Below are positions 7,784 to 17,100 of a DNA stretch of 64,000 nucleotides, piece by piece. The notes below the pieces were generated by a model that did not search any database, was not told the DNA's origin, and saw nothing but the letters and a program-made list of their open reading frames with translations. The stretch is from assembly GCF_900107535.1 (NCBI RefSeq), contig NZ_FNRA01000005.1, forward strand, positions 1-64,000, given 5' to 3'. Position 1 is the stretch's first letter, and the number at the start of each line of letters is the position of its first letter. The position numbers were made by a program, and so were the translations under genes. This DNA comes from Pedobacter hartonius. Its GTDB lineage: Bacteria > Bacteroidota > Bacteroidia > Sphingobacteriales > Sphingobacteriaceae.

Positions 7784-10450
7784 ATGATCAGACAATTTTG
7801 CTTAATCCTGCTGCTGCTTTCAGCCGCCAGACCGTCGTTTTCTCAGACATCAGCCTATCCGTTTAAATTAGAAACGGAATACTTGGTTAACCCAATAGGA
7901 TTAGATCAGCCAAGCCCCCGTTTTACATGGCAAATGGCAGATCAGCGCCAGGGGGCCAGGCAAACAGCTTACCGCATAGTAATGGATACGGATTCCCTGG
8001 GGCTGAGCAAACCACACGGACAGTTGTGGAACACGGGTTGGGTCAAATCAGACCGTAACCTGGTGCAGTTTTCCGGTCCGGCGCTTAAACCTTTTACCAG
8101 ATATTACTGGCGCGTTGACCTGGCAGACCAAAAGGGAAAGCAATCGAAGTCTGTACAGGCCGCAAGCTTTGAAACGGGGATGATGAATATGGAGAACTGG
8201 AAAGGTTCCTGGATATCAGACAGCGAAAATATCAGGATGAAACCGGCGCCTTACTTTCGTAAAGTGGTGGAAACCCATAAAAAAATCAGATCGGCAAGGG
8301 CATATATAGCTGCTGCCGGCCTTTATGAACTATCGGTCAACGGAGCTAAGATCGGCAACCACAGGATGGACCCGATGTATACCCGTTTTGACAGGCGCAC
8401 ATTATATGTTACTTATGACGTTACTACATCTCTGGTTAACGGCAAAAATGCAATTGGCGTCCTTTTAGGAAATGGATGGTATAACCATCAGTCTACCGCT
8501 GTATGGGATTTTGACAGGGCGCCGTGGCGCAACCGGCCGGCCTTCTGCCTTGACCTGAGAATCACTTATGAAGACGGTACCGTGGAGACCATTACTTCGG
8601 GTAAGGACTGGAAAACGGCACTGAGCCCGATCGTATTCAACAGCATTTATACGGCCGAACATTATGATGCAAGATTGGAAAAAACTGGATGGAATACAGC
8701 TGCATTTGATGATTCTGCATGGAAAAATGTAATTAACAGATCTGCCCCTTCTGATCATATTGTTGCCCAGGCTTTGCACCCCATTCGTAATGTAGAAGAA
8801 ATTGCGGCAAAAAGCCTGAAGAAATTCAATGATACCACCTATGTTTTTGATTTGGGAAGGAACATCTCGGGGGTGTCTGAAATCACCGTGAAAGGTGCGG
8901 CAGGAACTGTCCTGAGGCTTAAACATGCTGAACGGCTGTATCCGAACGGCAGGGCAGACCTTTCTAATATCGATGTGCATTACCGCCCTACGGATAATCA
9001 GGACCCCTTCCAGACGGATATCCTGACATTGAGCGGAAAAGGTGAAGAAACGTTTATGCCACATTTCAATTATAAGGGCTTCCAGTATGTAGAAGTAACC
9101 AGCAGTGTCCCTGTTGAGCTGAACAAGACGAGCCTGGTTGGCTATTTTATGCACAGCGATGTCCCCGTTACAGGCAATGTGAATTCATCCGAACCGCTCA
9201 TCAACAAGATCTGGTCTGCTACCAACAATTCTTACCTGTCTAACTTTTTCGGGTACCCGACAGACTGTCCTCAGCGTGAAAAAAACGGCTGGACAGGGGA
9301 TGCACAGATAGCGATTGAAACAGGGCTTTATAATTTTGACGGCATTACGGTATATGAAAAGTGGCTGGCCGACCATCGTGACGAGCAACAGCCAAACGGG
9401 GTGCTGCCTTCCATTATCCCAACGGATGGCTGGGGTTATGAATGGGGCAACGGGCCCGACTGGACCAGTACAATTGCCATTATTCCCTGGAATATTTATC
9501 TCTTCTACGGAGACCAGAGATTACTTGCCGACTGTTACCTGAATATCAAAAAATATGTAGACCATATTGATGAAGGATACCCTACAGGCCTGACGAGCTG
9601 GGGCCTGGGAGACTGGGTTCCTGTGAAGTCTAAATCACCTGTGGAACTTACTTCTACCTGTTATTATTATGCCGATGCGCTGATCCTGGCCAAAACGGCA
9701 AAAATCCTTGGTAAAAAGGCCGATTTTGAAAAGTATACAGCGCTGGCCAGGAAGATAAAAGATGCTTTTAATGCAAAATACCTGCACAAAGAAACCGGTA
9801 TTTACGGCGATGGAGTACAAACTGAATTGAGTGTTCCGCTTTACTGGGGCATTGTACCTGATGAATACAAAGCCCGGGTTGCCCAAAGCCTTGCTAAACG
9901 CGTGGAGGCCGATGGCTTCCATCTGGACGTAGGATTACTCGGTACGAAGGCAATCCTGAATGCTTTAAGTGAGAACGGATATGCAGACATCGCTTACAAA
10001 GTTGCAGCGCAAAAAACATATCCCAGCTGGGGATGGTGGATGGAAAATGGTGCCACCACGCTATACGAAAACTGGCCTATTGATGCAAAATCGGACATAT
10101 CGATGAACCATATCATGTTTGGCGAAATCGGTGCCTGGTTATATAAAGGTATTGCAGGGATCAAACCTGACCCTGCCAGTCCGGGATTCAAGAATGTGAT
10201 CCTGGAACCTCATTTTGTAAAAGGGCTGGATCATTTTGAAGCCAGACATATGGGGCCGTATGGCAATATCCTGTCTTCATGGACGAGAAAAAGCAATAGT
10301 GTCTCTTACCAGGTAGAAATTCCTGCTAATGCTACAGCGTCGGTCATCCTTCCCGCCGAACAGAACCTGAAGGTTTATCTTGACGGAAAGCTGATTACAG
10401 GGGCTGCAAAACAGCTGCCTTCAGGAACCTATACTTTCGAGTGGAAATAA
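7784..10450 (+). CDS. Alpha-L-rhamnosidase, glycoside hydrolase family 78
   Basis: A secreted enzyme that removes terminal alpha-L-rhamnose from glycans or glycosides. I chose the ATG at 7784 (888 residues) because it opens a signal peptide, MIRQFCLILLLLSAARPSFSQ; the open frame extends nine codons upstream without a plausible start. The N-terminal Bac_rhamnosid and concanavalin-like domains precede an (alpha/alpha)6 barrel. Asp494, Glu499 and Asp506 have exactly the spacing of the three catalytic-site acids of Bacillus RhaB (567, 572, 579, from memory), and Glu762 in the motif TLYENW corresponds to its fourth. The gene stands alone between the glp operon and tRNA-Met, without a SusC/D pair beside it. 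The family call is firm; the substrate is not known. Confidence 0.93.
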   Translation: MIRQFCLILLLLSAARPSFSQTSAYPFKLETEYLVNPIGLDQPSPRFTWQMADQRQGARQTAYRIVMDTDSLGLSKPHGQLWNTGWVKSDRNLVQFSGPALKPFTRYYWRVDLADQKGKQSKSVQAASFETGMMNMENWKGSWISDSENIRMKPAPYFRKVVETHKKIRSARAYIAAAGLYELSVNGAKIGNHRMDPMYTRFDRRTLYVTYDVTTSLVNGKNAIGVLLGNGWYNHQSTAVWDFDRAPWRNRPAFCLDLRITYEDGTVETITSGKDWKTALSPIVFNSIYTAEHYDARLEKTGWNTAAFDDSAWKNVINRSAPSDHIVAQALHPIRNVEEIAAKSLKKFNDTTYVFDLGRNISGVSEITVKGAAGTVLRLKHAERLYPNGRADLSNIDVHYRPTDNQDPFQTDILTLSGKGEETFMPHFNYKGFQYVEVTSSVPVELNKTSLVGYFMHSDVPVTGNVNSSEPLINKIWSATNNSYLSNFFGYPTDCPQREKNGWTGDAQIAIETGLYNFDGITVYEKWLADHRDEQQPNGVLPSIIPTDGWGYEWGNGPDWTSTIAIIPWNIYLFYGDQRLLADCYLNIKKYVDHIDEGYPTGLTSWGLGDWVPVKSKSPVELTSTCYYYADALILAKTAKILGKKADFEKYTALARKIKDAFNAKYLHKETGIYGDGVQTELSVPLYWGIVPDEYKARVAQSLAKRVEADGFHLDVGLLGTKAILNALSENGYADIAYKVAAQKTYPSWGWWMENGATTLYENWPIDAKSDISMNHIMFGEIGAWLYKGIAGIKPDPASPGFKNVILEPHFVKGLDHFEARHMGPYGNILSSWTRKSNSVSYQVEIPANATASVILPAEQNLKVYLDGKLITGAAKQLPSGTYTFEWK

Positions 10451-10729
10451 AATAGAGATCTATCACCCGTTCGGCATTTCTTAACAGAGATTTTACAAAG
10501 AATAATTTAAATGATAACACAAGTAATAGAAGTGGAATTAGTCAATTGATGGCAGCGCCAATGACATCTGCATGATATTTTTCATTATTTATTTTCAATA
10601 ATGTTGGAAAACCGAATGTTTTAGCTATTATACGTCGAAATAGTTTTATTTACCGTTTGCGGCCTTTATCCCGATTAGAATTCAATGTTTTTATGGCTAA
10701 ATACAGATTTGGAATTCTATTAAAAAAAT
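10451..10729. other. Intergenic stretch with no recognised gene
   Basis: AT-rich sequence between the rhamnosidase stop and the tRNA terminator. I see no open frame of note, no RNA gene, and no strong hairpin in it. Confidence 0.6.
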
Positions 10730-10752
10730 AAAGCCCATCGAAGATGGGCTTT
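10730..10752 (-). terminator. Terminator of tRNA-Met
   Basis: AAGCCCATC (10731-10739) pairs perfectly with GATGGGCTT (10743-10751) around a three-base loop. On the minus strand it is followed by a T-rich run (10721-10729 are mostly A on the plus strand). It begins five bases after the tRNA 3' end. Confidence 0.85.
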
Positions 10753-10756
10753 TCAG

Positions 10757-10830
10757 TAGCGGGGAGCAGGATCGAACTGCCGACCTCAGGGTTATGAATC
10801 CTGCGCTCTAACCATCTGAGCTACCCCGCC
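10757..10830 (-). tRNA. tRNA-Met (anticodon CAT)
   Basis: The reverse strand folds into a 74-nt cloverleaf. The acceptor stem is GGCGGGG with CCCCGCT, the D stem GCTC/GAGC, the anticodon loop TTCATAA, and the T stem GGCAG/CTGCT around TTCGATC. The anticodon is CAT, and the acceptor starts G-U rather than with the mismatch of the initiator. An elongator tRNA-Met is most likely; a lysidine-modified tRNA-Ile cannot be excluded by anticodon alone. No CCA is encoded. Confidence 0.9.
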
Positions 10831-10857
10831 GTGGGGAGGTTCTTTTTTAAAGAGTTG

Positions 10858-10865
10858 CAAATATA
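10858..10865 (-). promoter_or_regulatory. Candidate -7 box of the tRNA-Met promoter
   Basis: On the minus strand TATATTTG matches TAnnTTTG and ends 27 bases before the first base of the tRNA. No convincing -33 element was identified. Confidence 0.45.
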
Positions 10866-10935
10866 GAATAAAATACTTTTCTTTAGAAAAAAATAAAAAA
10901 ATAATCTACAAATAACAAGATATAAGCGATTTAAG

Positions 10936-11316
10936 ATGTCAGAAAAGAAAAAGTTTACCCTGGAATATGAGTTGAAATCGTCTCCGCGTATTTTGTTTAG
11001 TTTTATCAGTGAGCCAAACGGTCTGTCCCAATGGTTTGCAGATGATGTAGTTTTCCGTGATCAGGTATACACTTTTACCTGGGATGATGAAGTTCAGAAA
11101 GCCAAAATGTTAAGCTTCAAAGAAAATAAAATGGTGAAGTTCAAATGGATTGATGATGATCCCCATTGTTATTTTGAGATGGAAATTGTGCAGGATGAAC
11201 TGACAAATGATGTGGCCCTGTCTATCACAGACTTCGCTACCGAAGAAACGCTTAAAGAGAGAACACAAATCTGGGATAACCAGATCACCTACCTGCATAG
11301 TGTAATTGGTGCATAA
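10936..11316 (+). CDS. START-like domain protein (SRPBCC superfamily)
   Basis: A 126-residue cytosolic protein with the beta-alpha-beta pattern of the START/AHSA1-like fold, including the family-type stretch GLSQWFADDV near residues 30-39. Such proteins carry a hydrophobic cavity, and this short stand-alone form is common in Bacteroidota with no known function. It lies just upstream of the lptF-type permease gene (30 bases), suggesting cotranscription. No catalytic residues can be named. Confidence 0.8.
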   Translation: MSEKKKFTLEYELKSSPRILFSFISEPNGLSQWFADDVVFRDQVYTFTWDDEVQKAKMLSFKENKMVKFKWIDDDPHCYFEMEIVQDELTNDVALSITDFATEETLKERTQIWDNQITYLHSVIGA

Positions 11317-11346
11317 TTTTTCAGATGCATTGTCTACATTTGTATA

Positions 11347-12786
11347 TTGAAAAAGATCCATGTACTTCTGCTGAAAGCATTCATTAGGCCATTTCTAGTC
11401 ACATTTTTAGTGGTGATGTTCATCTTGCTGATGTTTTTCCTCTTTAAATATGTGGACGATTTAATAGGAAAAGGCTTTGAATGGTATATTATTCTGGAGC
11501 TGATGTTTTATGCATCTGCTGCGAATGTATCAATGGCCCTGCCGCTGGCCATCTTGTTGTCTTCCATCATGACCTTTGGAACGCTGGGGGAGAACTATGA
11601 GCTGGTAGCAATTAAATCGGCCGGTATATCGCTGCAAAAAGCAATGCGGCCGCTGCTGGTGCTGATCATCGGTATCGCCTTCTCCTCTTTCCTGTTTTCA
11701 GAGTATATGCTTCCCAAGGCCAACCTGAAGTTCGGATCGCTGCTGTGGGACGTGAGAAACAAAAAGCTGTCCTTCCTGATCAAGGAAGGGGTCTTTAACA
11801 ATAGTATCCCTCAATATTCCATCCGTGTGGATAAAAAAGGGGAAGACGGGGTATCTTTAACGGGCATTATGATCTATGACCATACGGGAAATAATGGTGT
11901 TCCAAAGATCATTATCGCAAAGAATGGTACGATGAACACCACGAAGGATAAGCAGTTCCTTGTGCTTAAACTGAATGACGGCGTAAGATATGAAGAGTCG
12001 AGCAGCCAGAATGCTACTTATAATCCAAGGCAGCAGCTCACCAGGATGCGGTTCGGGCAAACAGCGCAGAAGTTTGATATTTCCAGTTTTAAGATGAACC
12101 GGACTGATGAGAATAGCTTCAGGACAAACAACCAGATGCTCAACCTGGACGGACTTAAACATAAAGGGGACTCGCTGACCAAAGAGCTGGATAGTGTAAA
12201 CCGGTATTCGAGGGTTGCTATGGGTACCTATTTCAAAATGAACAACTATACCAGGGGCTACACAAAAATCAAAATGGCCCCTGTGAAATTGAAGGGACCT
12301 TTGTTGAACAGCGTGCCTAAGGATCAGAGAGTGGCTACTTTACAGTCTGCGCTTGATCAGGCCAAGTCCATCAAACAAACTGCCGACGGCAGGGTTGCTG
12401 ATCATACAGACAGGGTTAAGAACCTGATCCGGATCAGGATTGAATACCAGCGAAAGTTTACGCTTGCGGTTTCCTGCCTGATGCTGTTCTTTATTGGGGC
12501 TCCCTTAGGTGCGATCATTAGAAAGGGAGGGCTGGGGCTGCCTGTAGTTATGGCCATCATCTTCTTCCTGTTTTATCATATTATCACTACTGTTGCAGAA
12601 AAATCTGCCAACCAGGGCAATATCAATCCTATACTCGGGATATGGATGGCCATCATTGTTCTCAGCCCCGTGGGGGCATTTTTAACGTACAAGGCCACCG
12701 TAGATTCTGCACTCTTCGATATCTCTCTTTACAAGGCCTTTTTCGGCAAAATTTTCGGCAAAAAGAAATCTCCTCTTACAAAATAG
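11347..12786 (+). CDS. LptF/LptG family permease (YjgP/YjgQ)
   Basis: Membrane component of the lipopolysaccharide export ABC transporter, which works with LptB to pull LPS from the inner membrane. The 479-residue protein has N-terminal membrane segments (about residues 10-32, 50-75 and 100-120), a long periplasmic domain, and three C-terminal segments from about residue 370. The start is a TTG at 11347, chosen because the N terminus MKKIHVLLLKAF is what the family shows and no ATG lies nearby upstream in frame. A TAnnTTTG box (TACATTTG, 11335-11342) sits only four bases before it, so a promoter there would give an almost leaderless message. Bacteroidota often carry two such genes; LptF and LptG cannot be told apart here. 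Confidence 0.88.
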   Translation: MKKIHVLLLKAFIRPFLVTFLVVMFILLMFFLFKYVDDLIGKGFEWYIILELMFYASAANVSMALPLAILLSSIMTFGTLGENYELVAIKSAGISLQKAMRPLLVLIIGIAFSSFLFSEYMLPKANLKFGSLLWDVRNKKLSFLIKEGVFNNSIPQYSIRVDKKGEDGVSLTGIMIYDHTGNNGVPKIIIAKNGTMNTTKDKQFLVLKLNDGVRYEESSSQNATYNPRQQLTRMRFGQTAQKFDISSFKMNRTDENSFRTNNQMLNLDGLKHKGDSLTKELDSVNRYSRVAMGTYFKMNNYTRGYTKIKMAPVKLKGPLLNSVPKDQRVATLQSALDQAKSIKQTADGRVADHTDRVKNLIRIRIEYQRKFTLAVSCLMLFFIGAPLGAIIRKGGLGLPVVMAIIFFLFYHIITTVAEKSANQGNINPILGIWMAIIVLSPVGAFLTYKATVDSALFDISLYKAFFGKIFGKKKSPLTK

Positions 12787-12915
12787 GCTGTGCTGATGTT
12801 CCTTACTTAGGGATGATATTTTGACACACATAATATCAAAGAAGGTTGTAACTTTGTTTATGATTCTTACATTGATAGCATGCTGTATCCTTTGATAAGA
12901 TGAAGACGTTAAGAA

Positions 12916-14127
12916 ATGGAAATTAAACTGAACGCAATAGAAGACGCTGTTGCAGATATTAAAGCCGGTAAAGTTGTGATTGTTGTAGACGATGAAGATC
13001 GTGAAAATGAGGGCGACTTTCTTACTGCTGCTGCCAATGCCACTCCTGAGGTTATCAATTTTATGGCTACATATGGAAGAGGGCTGATCTGTGCAGCAAT
13101 TACCGAGGCCAGGTGCGAAGAGTTAAACCTGGAATTGATGGTAGGTAAGAATACTGCCGCCTACGAAACCAATTTCACAGTTTCTGTAGACCTGATCGGG
13201 CATGGCTGTACAACCGGTATTTCTGCGTCTGACCGTTCTAAAACTATAAAGGCACTGATCAATCCGGACACCGACCCTAATGAGTTAGGCAGACCCGGTC
13301 ATATCTTTCCATTGCGTGCAAAGGATGGCGGCGTGCTCAGGCGTGCCGGACATACTGAAGCTGCTGTTGACCTGGCCAGGCTGGCAGGTATGGAACCCGC
13401 CGGGGTACTGGTGGAGATCATGAAAGATGATGGAGAGATGGCCAGGCTTCCTGACCTGATCAAAATTGCCGAACAACATCAGCTGAAAATCATCTCTATC
13501 AAAGACCTGATCGCTTACCGTTTGAGTAAAGAAAGTCTGATCAGGGAAGATGTAACCATTAATCTGCCGACAGAATGGGGAGATTTTAAGATGACGGCCT
13601 ACACACAGCTGGAAAATAATGCAATCCACCTGGCATTGAGCAAAGGGGAATGGACACCCGAAGAGGCTGTCCTGGTGAGGGTGCACAGTTCTTGCATCAC
13701 CGGTGATATCTTTGGTTCATGCCGCTGCGATTGCGGACCGCAGTTGCATAAAGCGATGCAGATGATTCAGGAAGAAGGTAAGGGCATCGTAGTGTATATG
13801 AACCAGGAAGGGCGTGGTATAGGGCTGGTAAACAAATTACTTTCCTATAATCTTCAGGATGCAGGGTTTGACACTGTTGAGGCCAATATTAAACTGGGTT
13901 TTAAAGGTGATGAACGTGATTATGGCGTTGGTGCACAGATCTTAAGGGCACAGGGTGTCAGCAAAATGCGCCTGATGTCAAACAACCCTACCAAACGTGC
14001 CGGGTTAATCGGATATGGTTTAGAGGTTGTAGAAAATATTCCGATTGAAATATTGAGTAATACGCACAATGAAACCTATCTGAAGACCAAAAGAGACAAA
14101 ATGGGCCATACCATTATGAAAGGATAA
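12916..14127 (+). CDS. ribBA: Bifunctional DHBP synthase / GTP cyclohydrolase II
   Basis: Both entry steps of riboflavin synthesis in one 403-residue protein. The N-terminal half makes 3,4-dihydroxy-2-butanone 4-phosphate from ribulose 5-phosphate and shows the acidic active-site loop [10 protein letters not shown] from residue 25. The C-terminal half opens GTP and carries the zinc ligands Cys260, Cys271 and Cys273 in GSCRCDCG. No FMN riboswitch was recognised in the 129-base leader. The RibF-encoding gene lies elsewhere in the window at 30.1 kb. Confidence 0.96.
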   Translation: MEIKLNAIEDAVADIKAGKVVIVVDDEDRENEGDFLTAAANATPEVINFMATYGRGLICAAITEARCEELNLELMVGKNTAAYETNFTVSVDLIGHGCTTGISASDRSKTIKALINPDTDPNELGRPGHIFPLRAKDGGVLRRAGHTEAAVDLARLAGMEPAGVLVEIMKDDGEMARLPDLIKIAEQHQLKIISIKDLIAYRLSKESLIREDVTINLPTEWGDFKMTAYTQLENNAIHLALSKGEWTPEEAVLVRVHSSCITGDIFGSCRCDCGPQLHKAMQMIQEEGKGIVVYMNQEGRGIGLVNKLLSYNLQDAGFDTVEANIKLGFKGDERDYGVGAQILRAQGVSKMRLMSNNPTKRAGLIGYGLEVVENIPIEILSNTHNETYLKTKRDKMGHTIMKG

Positions 14128-14137
14128 AATTGCTGAG

Positions 14138-14173
14138 CAAAAGAAGCTATTTATTTTTCTTTAGCTTCTTTTG
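14138..14173. terminator. Bidirectional hairpin between ribBA and tamB
   Basis: CAAAAGAAGCTA (14138-14149) pairs perfectly with TAGCTTCTTTTG (14162-14173). The arms are A- and T-rich at the right ends for termination in both directions. The hairpin overlaps the last codons of tamB, since the two genes converge with only 19 bases between stops. Confidence 0.65.
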
Positions 14174-17100
14174 TTCCTCAGTGATAGCCTCCTTGTTAAT
14201 GGACTGTCTGGAATTCTGTTGTCTTTCAGCCTCTCTCTTTTTCTGGTTCCGCCGGTATTCTCCGGTTACCTTTTGAACAAATTCCCTGAAATTATCAAAC
14301 TGCTGCGAATAGATGAGTCCGAAGGATGTCACGTTAGTATTCGGATTTATACCCACATTGGTAAAAGTACTCTGTATGGTGGGCGGTTTATTTGCCAGTT
14401 TACCTACCAGCGTACCGTCTCTTCTGATCAGCGCGAGAATCTCGACCTCGCCTCCAACGTTGCTGCTGGAGAAACCGATCGGGGAAAGGTCATTCGTACT
14501 CCGTCTGTCCACAACGCCCGCATTTACGGTTACCCTGTTATCGAAGAACCTAAAGGAGGCACTGGCTTCGCTCAGTGACCTGATATTGATATCCACAAAA
14601 TCCAGGTTAAGTGACGACAATACATTGTTAAACTGGTTGAAAAGAAGTTCTGTGGCCGTGCTGGCAACACCGGAAGATATCTGTTTCCCAAAATCCTGCC
14701 TGCCGGAACCCGGGGCAAAACTGCGGCGGATGATCAGACTGAAGGCCTGCAGGTTGAGGTTGTTTTCATCGCTGAAATAAGCCTGAAGCTCTTCTTTAAT
14801 AGAGGGGTTTGAAGGAAAGAAGATATCAAGCTTGATTTCAGGCTGCGTAAGCAGTCCGCTTAAACTCATTTCAACCTCCACAGGAACCCTTAAATTTGCA
14901 TTACTGCTATTATCCCTGTTGGCAGCAAGGTAAAGGTCTGAGAGGCCTGCTCTCAGCTCATAGATCGCCTTCAGTTGTATCTGTGCATTATTTGGATTGC
15001 CTATCCAGCGGATCGTACCACCCTGGCGGATGGTAAATTTCTTATTGATCACTTCCTGCGCAGTGAAATCAAAACTACCGGATTCTATGATATAATCACC
15101 GGACATTTCGAAATCGCCCAGGCTATTGATCTCCAGATCCAGGTCTGCGTTTCCTTTACCGCTCAGGTTGCCCAGATTGGTAAACAGGTTTGCGGTGCTG
15201 TTGGGATCGATACGAAGTTTAAAACTCATGGTGAGGCCATCAAAGTTTGTGGCTTTTTTTGCATTTGCTGCGGTATCTTTGCTCAGGAAGGTAATGAAAT
15301 CCTTTGAGGATACCGTTTCCGAGCTGTTGAGAGGAAGGTTAAAGACCGTTCCTTTTTCTGTCTTGGCGTCGATGCCGATATACATTTTATTTGTAGGCCC
15401 CTTGAAAATGAATGTTCCCGTTGCGAAAGCCTGGCCAAAATAAAGCTGGTTATCTTTAGCAGTGGTATTCAGCGCCATGAATGTCCGTGCTTTAATCGTG
15501 ATATCGAGGGTAGGCGTATTGATCTGGTTCAGGTCTACCGAGCCGTTGGCTGTCGCCGTATTGTCGCCCGTGTCCTTCAGATCAAGGTTGTTGATCTGGA
15601 TCACGCTGTTCTCTACATGGACCTTATCATTTATCTTATAGGTGGTCTTTAAATAGTTCACCATTACCTGCGCTTCGTCAAGTGTGATATCACCATTGAT
15701 TTTTGGAGCGCTAAACGGTCCCTTTACAGTAAGGTCCGATGAAATATGCCCTTTGAGATTGGACACGAGGTCGCTCACAAAGGGAGTGAGCACTGCAAGT
15801 TCAGTTTCATCCATTTTAACAGTCAGGTCCAGGTCTTTTTCTTTGAGATCCAGCTTACCATTTATTTTGAATGTTTCCTTTTCGCTGGTATTGATCCGCA
15901 TAAAGATATTGGCCGCATTGGCTTCCTGATTGAAGGAAGAAGTATCGGTAAGCGTACCGATATAAGTGTCATTTAAATCAAGAGAGTCGATCTTGATCCC
16001 ATCACTGATGCGCGGCGATTTCAGCAGGCTGTACAATTTAGTCTGGCCGTTTACATTTCCGGATAATTTTACGCCCAGGGTTTTTACAAAAGGGTTCAGT
16101 GTTTTTAAACTGAAGGATTTAAAGCCAAGGGTAAGTGCCTCATTCGGGTCTGCTGACAAAATACCATCCACCGTTAGCAGCTGGTTCCCGTTTCTGAGAT
16201 CAAAGTTAGTGATCTCGGTTTTTCCGCTTCTGAAATTGATGCGTACCTTTTCCTGGATGGTCCAGTCCTGGCTATTGATCTTCAGTATAGAAGGCAGGAT
16301 ACTGATCCTTGCGGTGGTATCTTTGCCAAACTCCACCAGTCCGTTCAAATCCAGCTGGTTGGCGTCATCGGCATTAGATAGTTTAATGTTCAGGCCAAGG
16401 CTGTCATTTCTCAGAATATTTGAGATATTGACATTTTTAATGTACAGACTGTCATTGAGGTCCACGCGGTCTGAAGTGATGATAGCCTGCAGCTGGTTTG
16501 AGGTGGTATTCTCATCAATGATAATGTTGTTGGCAATGACTCCTTTGTAGGTGAGTTTTTTCACAAAGCCATTCAGTGTTGCAATATTCTTTTTTGAATC
16601 GAAATTACCGATCAGGATAGCCTGGTCTTCAATTTCAAGCCCTGGTGCAATCAGTTCGGCAACGGGTTCAAAGCGTTTGATGGTCAGGTTAAACTGGAAG
16701 ATCTGGTCCTTAAATTTAACGATATCCGTTTTGAGTGATGGAATATAGGTTTTTGCCAGTGCCTTATAATACGATGGAAGCGTATTCAGGTCGTACTGCC
16801 CTTTGATGCTGGCATCCAGCACATCGGAATTGATCTTTAAGGTTCTGTCAGCTCCGATTCCCTGTGCCTGCAGCTGTACAGAATCGATGTTGTAAATTCC
16901 TTTTACATTATCGAGCCTGATTTTCTGTATGAGCAGGTTTCCCTGGATATTATTCAGGTTCGTACCGGAGAAATTGGTGCTGAAGGTAGCATCCACTTTT
17001 AATGAATCTTTAAATAAATGCAATGACCTGAGTTTTGCATTTTTTATAGTGGCCTTGAAATTGAATACAGGCAGTTTGGGGTTTAAATTTACTCCTCCAT

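Noticed and set aside
10757..10830. Initiator tRNA
   Set aside because: The acceptor stem begins with a paired G-U rather than the unpaired first base typical of bacterial initiator tRNA, and the anticodon stem lacks the three G-C pairs next to the loop.
11335..11342. TACATTTG as the lptF promoter
   Set aside because: The box matches but ends four bases before the start codon, with no -33 at the proper spacing; the gene is more likely cotranscribed with the START-like gene.
12787..12915. FMN riboswitch before ribBA
   Set aside because: The leader is short and lacks the conserved RFN helices; no RFN-type motif was found before ribF either.
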